From Novosphingobium sediminis (GTDB taxonomy: Bacteria > Pseudomonadota > Alphaproteobacteria > Sphingomonadales > Sphingomonadaceae): a stretch of 64,000 nt of DNA. The notes under the pieces were generated by a model. The model did no database searches and had not been told where the DNA came from. It saw nothing but the letters and a program-made list of their open reading frames with translations. The stretch is taken from contig NZ_BJYR01000015.1 in NCBI RefSeq assembly GCF_007991615.1, forward strand, positions 1 through 64,000, read 5' to 3'. Below, in pieces: positions 1-8,026 of this stretch. Every line of letters begins with the position of its first letter. The first letter of the stretch is position 1. The translations under genes and the position numbers were made by a program.

Positions 1-65
1 AGTACCCTGAATGGGTGGCCGGGCGGGGGAGCGGGCCGGTGCCGCCTCCGCGTGAGCGGAGCAAA

Positions 66-980
66 CTACTTGAGCGGCCGGATCAGGCCTTCCTGCGCCA
101 CGTTGGCGATCAGCTTGCCCTCACGCGTGAAGATCCGCCCCCGGTTGAACCCGCGCGCGCGGCCTGCCCACGGGCTGTCGCACACATAGAGCATCCACTC
201 GTCGGCGCGGAAATCATCGTGGAACCAGATTGCATGATCGAGGCTCGCCCCCATCATGTTGCCCTTGGACCAGCTGATCTCGTGCGGCAGCGTCGCGGTG
301 CCGAGCAGCGTCATGTCGCTGGCATAGGCCAGCACAGCGCGGTGCAACTTGGGATCATCGGGCAGCGGCGCCACCGCGCGCATCCATGTGTGCGAGAGCG
401 GCTCGCGCGGAGGGCCGCCCATCCAGTGCCGCGATTCCACCGGGCGCAGTTCGATCGGGCGCGGCGTCAGCATCTGCTTGCGCAGCCGCTCGGGCGCCTT
501 GTGCGCAAATTCGGCGCGCAGATCCGCCTCGGTGCGCAGCGCTTCTGGTTCCGGAACCTCCGGCATGTCCTCGGCGTGCTCCACCCCCGGCTCACGCTTG
601 TGGAACGAGGCGACCATCGTGAGAATGGGCCTTGCAGTACCGTCCGGGCCCTGCTGGCTCGCCACCACCCGCCGGTTGGCAAAGCTGCCGCCATCAAGGT
701 CGCGCATCACTTCGAAATCGATGCCGAAATCCTCATTGCCGCTGCGCAGGAAATAGGCGTGCAGCGAATGAACGGGCCGGTCTTCGGGCACGGTGCGCTC
801 GGCGCTCGCCAGCGCCTGTCCGATCACCTGCCCACCGAACACGCGCCCCACTCCGCCGGGCTTGCGCGCTCCGGCAAAGTGGTCATTTCCCTGATCGGCA
901 ACATCAAGCAGGCGCAGCAGGCCTTCAACCAGCGCTGCGGGATCGGAATCTTCGGGTGTTTCGCTCATGGCGGGCGGCAT
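66..980 (-). CDS. tesB: Acyl-CoA thioesterase II
   Basis: Hydrolyses fatty acyl-CoA to free acid and CoA in the cytoplasm. The 304 residues form the double hot-dog fold of TesB: an N-terminal GRVFGGQVIGQAL segment followed by HSLHAYFLRSG, and a C-terminal half with SLDHAIWFH (catalytic Asp region) and VAQEGLIRP, which carries the conserved Gln. Length is normal for the family. The start at 980 is chosen because AGGG lies about 7 bases upstream; the next ATG (968) has no ribosome binding site. It lies last in a minus-strand run after the acetyltransferase and the cupin-like gene and may be cotranscribed with them. Family assignment is firm; the physiological substrate cannot be read from sequence. 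Confidence 0.93.
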   Translation of the reverse strand: MPPAMSETPEDSDPAALVEGLLRLLDVADQGNDHFAGARKPGGVGRVFGGQVIGQALASAERTVPEDRPVHSLHAYFLRSGNEDFGIDFEVMRDLDGGSFANRRVVASQQGPDGTARPILTMVASFHKREPGVEHAEDMPEVPEPEALRTEADLRAEFAHKAPERLRKQMLTPRPIELRPVESRHWMGGPPREPLSHTWMRAVAPLPDDPKLHRAVLAYASDMTLLGTATLPHEISWSKGNMMGASLDHAIWFHDDFRADEWMLYVCDSPWAGRARGFNRGRIFTREGKLIANVAQEGLIRPLK

Positions 981-1029
981 TGCTTACCCTGACGTTTGCG
1001 TCAACGGAAAGCTGCGTTCGCCCGAGGAG

Positions 1030-1878
1030 TCAGCCAACCCCCGGCAGCCGCCGCAGCACGCGCCAGCCCGCTGCCTTCACGCGGTTGTCGTGCGGCCAGC
1101 GCCCCGGCGCGCGCGGACGCAGCCCCATGCGGCGCAACACGCTGTTGAATGCGCGCGCGTCCGCTTCGGCAAAGCTCCATTCAGACCGCCACGTGATCGA
1201 AAGCGAGATCGCGCTCGCCGGCCCGTTGCGCACGAAATGCGGCGCCATCACCGGCACGTAGAGCGCCTCGCCCGGCCGCAGCTTCCACTCCGTGCCCCCG
1301 CGCGAAAGTTCGTCCTGCCAGTAAAGCTCGCGCCCCCCGCCGGTATGATAGGTCTCGTGGGTCTCGTCGGGCGCGTACTTCGGGTTCCCTTGGGGAAACA
1401 GCGTCATCGTCTTCACGCCCGCAAGGTGCAGCAGGATGTTGTGCTCGGGATCGAAATGGTAAGGCGTCACCCCGCCCGGGCTGGTGATGAACACAAAGCC
1501 CTGCGGCCGCAGCATCGCCCCGGTGCGCGCCTCGATTGCCGGGCGCAGCTCCTCCAGCAGCGCCAGCAGCAACTCGCGGTAGGCCGGCACCTGCTCGATG
1601 TTCTTGAGCGCGGCCCAGCTGCCAGTCTCGTTGATGCGCCGGATCGTCTCGCCAATGCCAAGGCCGTTGCCCGGCGGCACGATGCCGTTGAGCCCCACCG
1701 GCAGGTCGGCGCGGTTGTACTCGCGCGATGCCTTGGGCAGCGCCTCGGCAAGCTCTGCCAGCGCATCGAGCGTCAGCAGCGGATGGCCGCGCAGATCATG
1801 CGTCAGCCGATGGGGAACTTCCGGATAGGCAGCAGCAAAGGCAGAGCGCGCCTCGGGCGCGAAAACGCAGGAATTCAT
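1030..1878 (-). CDS. Cupin-like (JmjC/cupin_8 type) domain protein
   Basis: A 282-residue protein resembling the cupin_8/JmjC-like Fe(II)/2-oxoglutarate oxygenases. The segment TPYHFDPEHNILLHLAG contains an HxD metal-binding pattern, and a distal His in VPVMAPHFVRNG fits the third iron ligand. Members of this fold hydroxylate proteins or small molecules; no substrate can be assigned. The start at 1878 (MNSCVFAPEAR) is preferred over the longer frame because it overlaps the stop of the upstream acetyltransferase as ATGA, typical of translational coupling. The pairing of an acetyltransferase and a putative hydroxylase suggests they modify the same target, which is inference. Confidence 0.78.
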   Translation of the reverse strand: MNSCVFAPEARSAFAAAYPEVPHRLTHDLRGHPLLTLDALAELAEALPKASREYNRADLPVGLNGIVPPGNGLGIGETIRRINETGSWAALKNIEQVPAYRELLLALLEELRPAIEARTGAMLRPQGFVFITSPGGVTPYHFDPEHNILLHLAGVKTMTLFPQGNPKYAPDETHETYHTGGGRELYWQDELSRGGTEWKLRPGEALYVPVMAPHFVRNGPASAISLSITWRSEWSFAEADARAFNSVLRRMGLRPRAPGRWPHDNRVKAAGWRVLRRLPGVG

Positions 1879-3041
1879 GTCAGGCCTTGTGGATTGCGAG
1901 AAAGCTCGAGGCGCGCGATGCGGCTGAACAGCGCCCGCCGCATCTGGCCGCCGATGGCGATGGAAAGGCGGCCGATCGGGCGCCGTTCGCGCCACAGCGA
2001 ATCGATCATCGGATGGTCAGGAGCCGCGCAGCTGTCAGTCCAGCGCACACCCGGTTTCTCCAGCAACGCCAGGTTTTCAAGCTGCAGCAGCACCCCCGGC
2101 GAAAAGCGGGCAAAGCGTTCGTCAAACGCGGTCTTGTAGGAAAACGCTCCCGGCGCCACGATCAGCGTCGCCAGCATGGCAATTGGCGCGCCATCGAGTT
2201 CAAGGCTCAGCCGCTCGAGGCAACCGCGCTGCGCCGCCGCCGTCATGGCCTCGCGAAACAGCCCCGCCGTCTCGTCCGCGCAGGCGAGCGCGCTTCCCGC
2301 ACCGCCCTTCCACCCGCGTGCTTCCAGCTCGAGAAAGGCCTCGATCCACGCCGCCACGCCCTCGGCATTGCTCTGCCGAGCGATGGTGAGCACGCCCTGC
2401 TCCGCCAGCCTTGCCTGCTGCCGCCGCAGTTCCTTGCGCTTCTTCCCCGGCAGCGCATGCTCGAGATAGGCCGCTGGTGCGAGCGGGCTGGCAAGCATCG
2501 CCCGCTCCTCGCGGTGGACGAGCACGACCTGCCGGTTCTGCCGCGCGCCGACGGCCATCAGCGCCTCTGCCAGCGCCGTTTCCAGCGGCAGCGCCGCGGC
2601 GTGGAGGAAAGCGGCGGCCCCGGCGTTGTGGTCCGCCCAATCGAACAGCGCTTCCCAGAAGGCTTCTTCCGCCCCCTCGGCCACCAGCGGCGCTCCAAGG
2701 AAGGCATTGGCATGAAGCCACACCGCCAGATGCGGCAGCGGATGCCGGCCATAACGCCGCGCCCGCTGCAACGGCACCAGCGCCTCGGGCATATCCCCGC
2801 GTATCAGCGCGCCGATCGCGATGCGCCCCAGCGGATCGAACCGCGCCAGCCCCGGCAGCAGATACCATGGCTCGAAAAACGGATTGGGCGTCCCCGCCCG
2901 CGCGGCGAGCGCATCCCACGCTGCGCGCGCCTCCGGCGAATCCCACGCACGCCAAGGCGTTACGGCGAAGCTGGCATCAACCTCGCCGGCTCCGGGAAGG
3001 AGCGCCTTCCCCGGCCGCATGGTAAAGGATTCGTCGTTCAA
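1875..3041 (-). CDS. GNAT acetyltransferase, BioF2/CelD-like
   Basis: A 388-residue protein of the BioF2-like acetyltransferase family (Acetyltransf_6, often annotated CelD/BcsL). Visible hallmarks are the central RKELRRQQARLAEQG segment, AAWIEAFLELEARGWKG, and a C-terminal core with PIAMLATLIVAPGAFSYKTAFDERFARFSPGVLL, which matches the acyl-CoA-binding end of these proteins. Relatives act in polysaccharide or peptidoglycan-related acylation, but many are uncharacterised. Cytoplasmic, no signal peptide. Its stop overlaps the start of the cupin-like gene by 4 bp, so the two are probably made together. Confidence 0.82.
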   Translation of the reverse strand: MNDESFTMRPGKALLPGAGEVDASFAVTPWRAWDSPEARAAWDALAARAGTPNPFFEPWYLLPGLARFDPLGRIAIGALIRGDMPEALVPLQRARRYGRHPLPHLAVWLHANAFLGAPLVAEGAEEAFWEALFDWADHNAGAAAFLHAAALPLETALAEALMAVGARQNRQVVLVHREERAMLASPLAPAAYLEHALPGKKRKELRRQQARLAEQGVLTIARQSNAEGVAAWIEAFLELEARGWKGGAGSALACADETAGLFREAMTAAAQRGCLERLSLELDGAPIAMLATLIVAPGAFSYKTAFDERFARFSPGVLLQLENLALLEKPGVRWTDSCAAPDHPMIDSLWRERRPIGRLSIAIGGQMRRALFSRIARLELSRNPQGLT

Positions 3042-3127
3042 ACTTCGGTCTCCAGCCTCTGGGGCTAGCAGTCCGGAGCGAACATGCGGTTAACACCTAG
3101 GTGAATTTTCCTACATTCCAGCAGGGC

Positions 3128-4507
3128 TTAAGCGGCCGCCACCCCGCCTTGCCGGTTGCGCCACCACCCGATCGAAAGCGGGATGAACCCCAGCGCCAAA
3201 CCGCCGATCCCCACCGTCAGCACGATCGGGCTGAACGTCGGGATCACCCATGCCGCCACACTCGTCATGAACAGCGCGCCGATCAGCGGCATCACCACAT
3301 GCGTAAACGCCTCGCGCAGGTCCGTCCGCAGCAGGTCGCGGAAATGCCATGCCGAGGCATAGCCCGTCAGCCCCATGTAGAAGCAGATCTGGAGGCCGAT
3401 CGCCTCGATCGAACTCTCGAGGATCGCCGCGACCGAGGGCATGTAGGAAGCCGCGAACAGCAGCACGAGGCCCAGCCCCCAGATCACCAGCGTCGCCGCC
3501 CACGGTGTCTGCCATTCGCGGTGCACGGCGGCATAACGCGGATGGAGCACCCCCGCGCGCGCCATCGAAAACATGCTGCGGCTGAACTGCAGGATCTGCG
3601 TCTCCAGCGCGCCAACCGTGCTCAGCACCGTCGCCAGCACCACCAGATAGCTCCACGGCGCCGGGAAGATCTTGGCCGAAATCGCATATAGCACGTTGGT
3701 GTTGGCCTCGGCGATTTCCTTGTCGGACAGGGCAATCAGCACCACCGTCATCAGGATCACGAAGAACACGATGAGGTTTATCATCGCCCAGAACGCACCT
3801 TTTGATGCGTCCTCCGGCTCGGTCTCCTCGCCAAGGTTCATCGTCACATCCCAGCCCCAGTAGAAGAACACCGAGACAATCGCCCCATCCGCGAACGATT
3901 TGAACGTGAATGATCCGGGCGCGATCCACGCCGCCGAGGGCACGTGCGCCGGGTGCCCGCCGAACCACACCACCGCCGCCCCCAGCAGCGCCACCACGAT
4001 CACCGCCTCGATCACGGTCACGATCACCTGCGCCGTGCTCGCATGCTTGATCCCGCGCAGCACGATCCACGTCACCAACGTCAGCCACACCGCCGCGATG
4101 GCCGTCACCAGCGGCGTATTCTCGACCTCTGCGGGCGCAAGCAGCAGCAAGGTCGCGGTCGCGGCAGGCAGCGTGGCGGAGACCATGAACACCACCGAGG
4201 CGACCATCAGCCCCCACCCGGCGAAGAACCCCCAGGTCGGCCCGAAAACCTTGCCCACCCACGCAAAAGCCGCGCCGGCGTCAGGCATCACCCGGTTGAG
4301 CTTGGCGAAAGCGAACATGATGCCCAGCATGATGACGCCGCTGTAGAGCAGGCTTCCCACCGAAAGCGGACCGATGGCGGCATAGATCGTGCCGGTCGTC
4401 ACCGCGACGGTGAAGGCAGGCGATGTTCCGGCGATCCCCATGATCGTCGATTCCAGCGCCGAAAGTGCGCCCTTCGCCAGGCCTTGATGGCCGCCCTGCT
4501 CGCTCAT
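3128..4507 (-). CDS. APC-superfamily amino acid/amine permease
   Basis: A 459-residue integral membrane protein with about 12 hydrophobic segments. The N-terminal GIAGTSPAFTVAVTTGTIYAA region and the VMPDAGAAFAWVGKVFGPTWGF stretch are the APC-type substrate-binding helices 1 and 2-3. It ends in a basic tail and has normal length. It lies 18 bp downstream of the GntR regulator gene on the same strand, and next to a gamma-glutamyl-amine ligase, an aminotransferase and a PuuB-like oxidase, so it most likely imports the amine or amino acid that this block degrades. Substrate is inferred from context only; putrescine, ethanolamine or another amine are all possible. Confidence 0.88.
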   Translation of the reverse strand: MSEQGGHQGLAKGALSALESTIMGIAGTSPAFTVAVTTGTIYAAIGPLSVGSLLYSGVIMLGIMFAFAKLNRVMPDAGAAFAWVGKVFGPTWGFFAGWGLMVASVVFMVSATLPAATATLLLLAPAEVENTPLVTAIAAVWLTLVTWIVLRGIKHASTAQVIVTVIEAVIVVALLGAAVVWFGGHPAHVPSAAWIAPGSFTFKSFADGAIVSVFFYWGWDVTMNLGEETEPEDASKGAFWAMINLIVFFVILMTVVLIALSDKEIAEANTNVLYAISAKIFPAPWSYLVVLATVLSTVGALETQILQFSRSMFSMARAGVLHPRYAAVHREWQTPWAATLVIWGLGLVLLFAASYMPSVAAILESSIEAIGLQICFYMGLTGYASAWHFRDLLRTDLREAFTHVVMPLIGALFMTSVAAWVIPTFSPIVLTVGIGGLALGFIPLSIGWWRNRQGGVAAA

Positions 4508-4525
4508 GCCATAAGATCCCCCGCT

Positions 4526-5281
4526 CTAGACTGCCTCACTCACAACACCCGCTCGCCCTGAGCTTGTCGAAGGGCCACGCACAGCGTCCGCCCCCGTCCC
4601 CGCTCCCAGGGCCTCGCTCCGGATCAGCGTGGAGCCAATATGCGCAATGCCATCCCGGATATCGGCCTCGATCGCTATCCTCAGCGCCATGGTATCGCGC
4701 CGCCGCAGCGCCGCCAGCGCCTCGTTGTGCCTGTCCACCGTGTAATGGCCCGAAATGGTCCGAATGGCCCGGCGCAGGAACGGCCCCACCTGCAACCACA
4801 GCGATTCAATCAGCGGCAGGAACGCAGATTGCCCCGCCGCCCCGTAAAGCATCGAATGGAAAGCATAATTCGCGCCGATCCAACGATCGTAATCGCGCTC
4901 CGCCACCGCCGTGTTGACCGCCGCATCCTCCGCTTCCAGCCGCCCGATCAGGCTTTCCGTCACATAGGGCATGGCCCGCGCCGCCGCTTCGGCTTCCAGC
5001 ACGATGCGCGCCGCGATCAGGTCCTCGAAACGCTCGATCGTCATCGGCGGAATGCGCACGCGCCGGTTGTCCATCAGCTCCAGCGCGCGCTCCGCCACCA
5101 GTTGGCGCAGCGCCTCGCGCACCGGCTGCGCGCTCACACCCAGCTCCGCCGCCAGTCCGCGAATGGTCAGCGCCTGCCCCGGCTCGATCCGCCCGAGCAG
5201 GATGTTCTCGCGCAGCCGCGCCAGCACCTGCTGGTGCAAGGTGCGCGCATCATCATCCGCCGAAGAACCTGTTGCCATCAT
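4526..5281 (-). CDS. GntR-family (FCD-type) transcriptional regulator
   Basis: A 251-residue DNA-binding regulator. Residues about 15-75 form the winged HTH (RENILLGRIEPGQALTIRGL, then ELGVSAQPVREALRQLVAE), followed by an all-helical FCD effector domain with metal-ligand-like histidines. It is divergent from the ligase gene and cotranscribed with the permease. A perfect palindrome, ATGTGATCACAT, starts 7 bases upstream of its start codon and recurs in front of the FAD oxidase gene, so it probably represses both its own divergon and the oxidase. The last about 20 residues are encoded across a GCCCTGAGCTTGTCGAAGGGC repeat and look like tail sequence acquired from that repeat. Confidence 0.9.
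   Translation of the reverse strand: MMATGSSADDDARTLHQQVLARLRENILLGRIEPGQALTIRGLAAELGVSAQPVREALRQLVAERALELMDNRRVRIPPMTIERFEDLIAARIVLEAEAAARAMPYVTESLIGRLEAEDAAVNTAVAERDYDRWIGANYAFHSMLYGAAGQSAFLPLIESLWLQVGPFLRRAIRTISGHYTVDRHNEALAALRRRDTMALRIAIEADIRDGIAHIGSTLIRSEALGAGTGADAVRGPSTSSGRAGVVSEAV
4555..4575. repeat. Short palindromic repeat inside the end of the GntR gene
   Basis: The sequence GCCCTGAGCTTGTCGAAGGG and its flank is an imperfect palindrome of a type that is scattered through many sphingomonad genomes. Here it lies inside the coding region and supplies part of the regulator's C-terminal tail (PSTSSGRAG). Only one copy was seen in the window. Confidence 0.6.
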
Positions 5282-5287
5282 GCCGCC

Positions 5288-5299
5288 ATGTGATCACAT
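5288..5299. promoter_or_regulatory. Putative GntR operator in the regulator/ligase divergon
   Basis: ATGTGATCACAT is a perfect 12-bp palindrome 7 bp upstream of the GntR start and 86 bp upstream of the ligase start. The same 12-mer occurs at 10633-10644 before the oxidase gene. Position and recurrence support an operator; binding by this GntR protein is inferred. An 8-bp core copy (GTGATCAC) lies inside the ligase gene at 5707-5714. Confidence 0.72.
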
Positions 5300-5385
5300 T
5301 TTTGCGGGAAGGCCAAGTGCGATTGACACCCCCCGCCCCGCTCCATACCACCTTTTACCATTACTCCCGAGGACCGTGCCGACCA

Positions 5386-6777
5386 ATGACCACCCCCGCC
5401 AGCATGATCGCCGATCCGGCCGAAGCGCGCGATTTCCTCGCCGCCAATCCGGAGATCGCCTTCATCGAAGTGATCTTCACCGCGATCTCCGGCGTCCCGC
5501 GCGGCAAGCGTGTGCGCAAGAGCGAGCTGCTGCCGATCTACGAAAACGGTCGTCTCTACCCCAGCTCGATGCTGGTCGCGGATATCACCGGGCAGGACTG
5601 CGAAGACACCGGCCTCGTCTGGGGCAACGGCGATCCTGACTACATGCTGCGCCCCATCCCCGGCACGCTCGTCAAGGCGCCGTGGCTGGGCGATGACGTC
5701 GCGCAAGTGATCACATCGATGTACTACGCAGACGGCACCCCCTGCGAACTCGATCCGCGCCACGTCCTCGCCCGCGTGGTCGACCGCTTCAAGCCCTTGG
5801 GCCTCACTCCCGTCGTCGCGTGCGAAATCGAATACTACCTGGTCGATCCGGTGCGCGGCCCCCGCGGCGAAGTCCACCTCGCCCGCTCGCCGCACACCGC
5901 CGCACAGCCCCACCTCATCGACGTGTTCAGCCTGACCGACATTCAGGACTTCGCCCCTTTCTTCAAGGAACTGTGGCGGCAGGCCGATGTGCAGGGCATC
6001 CCGCTCGAAGCCGTCATCTCTGAATACGCCCAAGGCCAGGTCGAACTCACCCTCCACCACCGCCCCGATGCCCTTCGCGCCGGAGACGAAGCGCAGATGT
6101 ACAAGCGCCTCGCCAAGGGCGTCGCGCAGACGCAAGGGATGGCCGCCACGTTCATGGCCAAGCCGTTCAGCCACTCCGCCGGCAGCTCGATGCACCTCCA
6201 CTTCAGCATGGCGGGCGCAGACGGCAAGAACGTGTTCGCCAGCGAAGACCCCGAAGGCACCGAGCAGATGCGCCACGCCATCGGCGGCCTGCGCGAAACG
6301 CAAAGCCAGGCCTTCGGCATCTTCGCCCCCAACGCCAATTCCTACCGCCGCTTCCGCGCCAACTCCTACGCGCCGACCGCGCCAATCTGGGGCGTCAACA
6401 ACCGCTCGGTCTCCCTGCGCATCCCCGCCGGTCCCGCCGCCTCGCGCCATGTCGAACACCGCTTTGCCGGGGCCGATGCCAACCCCTACCTCGCGCTCGC
6501 CGCGATGCTGGCGGGCGTCCACCACGGCATGGTGAACCGGATCGACCCCGGCCCGGCCGTCGTCGGCGATGGCTACAAGGCCGCCGCAGACTCGCCCTAT
6601 CAGGTCCCCGGCAACTGGTACGCCGCCGTCGATGCGCTCCACGCTTCCCCGATCATGCGCGACTACCTCGGCGACACCTTCGTCGACATGTACTGCGCGG
6701 TGAAGCGCACCGAACAGGACCGCTTCTACAGCGAGGTCACCGCGCTCGATTATGACTGGTACCTCCGCAACGCCTGA
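5386..6777 (+). CDS. Glutamine synthetase-family gamma-glutamyl-amine ligase (PuuA-like)
   Basis: A 463-residue ATP-dependent ligase of the glutamine synthetase superfamily. The beta-grasp part (FIEVIFTAISGVPRGKRVRKSEL) and catalytic core (SEYAQGQVELTLHH, AGSSMHLHFSM, and NNRSVSLRIPAGP with the adenylate/phosphate-binding region) are intact. PuuA-type enzymes glutamylate putrescine or other amines rather than ammonia. The start MTTPASMIA at 5386 is preferred to an upstream in-frame ATG, because that one would cover the operator. It overlaps the aminotransferase gene by 26 bp. With the PuuB-like oxidase it could form a gamma-glutamylated amine pathway. The exact amine is unknown. Confidence 0.88.
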   Translation: MTTPASMIADPAEARDFLAANPEIAFIEVIFTAISGVPRGKRVRKSELLPIYENGRLYPSSMLVADITGQDCEDTGLVWGNGDPDYMLRPIPGTLVKAPWLGDDVAQVITSMYYADGTPCELDPRHVLARVVDRFKPLGLTPVVACEIEYYLVDPVRGPRGEVHLARSPHTAAQPHLIDVFSLTDIQDFAPFFKELWRQADVQGIPLEAVISEYAQGQVELTLHHRPDALRAGDEAQMYKRLAKGVAQTQGMAATFMAKPFSHSAGSSMHLHFSMAGADGKNVFASEDPEGTEQMRHAIGGLRETQSQAFGIFAPNANSYRRFRANSYAPTAPIWGVNNRSVSLRIPAGPAASRHVEHRFAGADANPYLALAAMLAGVHHGMVNRIDPGPAVVGDGYKAAADSPYQVPGNWYAAVDALHASPIMRDYLGDTFVDMYCAVKRTEQDRFYSEVTALDYDWYLRNA

Positions 6778-8026
6778 TGGCGATCTGCTCCAGCGCCGCG
6801 ACCGCGCCTTCGGGCGCGGCGCCAAGCTGTTTTATGATGAGCCGCTGCACCTCGTAGGCGGCGAAGGCGCCAGCCTGTTCGACAAGCAGGGCCGCCGCTA
6901 CGTCGACATGTACAACAACGTACCCTGCGTCGGCCACGCACACCCCCGGATCGTCGAGGCGATGGCCCGCCAGCAGGCCACGCTCAACACCCACAGCCGC
7001 TACCTCAGCGAACCTGCGATTGCGCTGGCCGAACGCCTGACCGCGCTCCAGCGCGTGACGGAAAGCGGGGTGTTTTCCTGCTCCGGCACCGAGGCCATCG
7101 AGATCGCCCTTCGCATGGCCCAGCTCGCCACCGGCCAGCACGGGATCGTCTGCACAAACCACACCTACCACGGCAACAACACCGTCGTCGGCGCGCTCAC
7201 CAACCTCCCCGCAGGCGACACTCGCCACCTGCATATCCGCTCGATCCCCTTCCCCGAAACCCTGCGCCCCCTCGCCCCCGGCGAAGGACTGGCGGACGCC
7301 TATGTCGCGCGCCTCAAAGCCGCGATCGAGGAGCTGAAATCCACCGGCCAGGGCTTCGCCGCGCTCATCCTCTGCCCGATTTTCGCCAACGAGGGCCTGC
7401 CGGACATTCCCGCCACCTTCATGGCCAAGGCCGCCGCGCTTGTGAGCGCCGAGGGCGGCCTGATCATCGCCGATGAAGTGCAGGCCGGCTACGGCCGCAC
7501 CGGCACATGGTGGGGCTATGACGAAGTCGGTCTCACGCCCGACATCGTCGTCACCGGCAAGCCGATGGGCGCCGGTCTCCCCCTCGCGGCCACCTGCGCC
7601 AAGCGCGAAGTGGTCGAGCAATTCCGCGCCGAAACCCGCTATTTCAACACTTTTGCCGCCAGCCCCCTGCAAGGCGCGGTCGGCCTCGCCGTGCTCGATG
7701 TGATCGAGGAGGAAGGCCTCGTCGAGCACAGCCGCACGCTCGGGGGCGAACTCCAGGACTGCCTGAAACAGCGCCTCGGCAACACCCCCGGCCTAATCGA
7801 CGTGCGCGGCAAAGGCCTGTTCCTCGCCGCCGAATTCGTCGATGCCGATGGCAACCCGGACGCCGCCCACGCCTTCAGCCTCGTCTGCGCGCTCCGCCGC
7901 GAAGGCTTCCTCACCTCGGTCGATGGCGCCTTCAACAACTGCGTCAAGATCCGCCCCCCACTCGTTCTCCCCCGCGCCGACGCGCTCGCCTTCCTCGATG
8001 CCTTCGACCGCGTCACCCATGCCTGA
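6752..8026 (+). CDS. Class III aminotransferase-fold PLP enzyme
   Basis: A 424-residue PLP enzyme. Visible motifs are FSCSGTEAIEIALRMAQ (PLP phosphate binding), NHTYHGNN, IIADEVQAGYGRTG (Asp contacting the pyridine nitrogen), VVTGKPMGAGLPLAA (Schiff-base Lys) and YFNTFAASPLQGAVGLAVLDVI. The last stretches resemble ethanolamine-phosphate and phosphohydroxylysine phospho-lyases (AGXT2L group) as much as true aminotransferases. It overlaps the ligase gene by 26 bp and the kinase gene by 8 bp, so the three products are translationally coupled. Two readings are open: an omega-transaminase for a putrescine-like substrate, or a phospho-lyase acting on the product of the adjacent kinase. Confidence 0.87.
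   Translation: MTGTSATPDGDLLQRRDRAFGRGAKLFYDEPLHLVGGEGASLFDKQGRRYVDMYNNVPCVGHAHPRIVEAMARQQATLNTHSRYLSEPAIALAERLTALQRVTESGVFSCSGTEAIEIALRMAQLATGQHGIVCTNHTYHGNNTVVGALTNLPAGDTRHLHIRSIPFPETLRPLAPGEGLADAYVARLKAAIEELKSTGQGFAALILCPIFANEGLPDIPATFMAKAAALVSAEGGLIIADEVQAGYGRTGTWWGYDEVGLTPDIVVTGKPMGAGLPLAATCAKREVVEQFRAETRYFNTFAASPLQGAVGLAVLDVIEEEGLVEHSRTLGGELQDCLKQRLGNTPGLIDVRGKGLFLAAEFVDADGNPDAAHAFSLVCALRREGFLTSVDGAFNNCVKIRPPLVLPRADALAFLDAFDRVTHA

Noticed and set aside
15..992. Long plus-strand open frame opposite tesB
   Set aside because: It is antisense to a complete TesB protein, has a biased Arg/His/Pro composition and no family motif; a GC-rich shadow frame.
5278..6825. 515-codon open frame antisense to the ligase gene
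   Set aside because: The opposite strand encodes an intact glutamine synthetase-family protein; this frame follows its codon periodicity.
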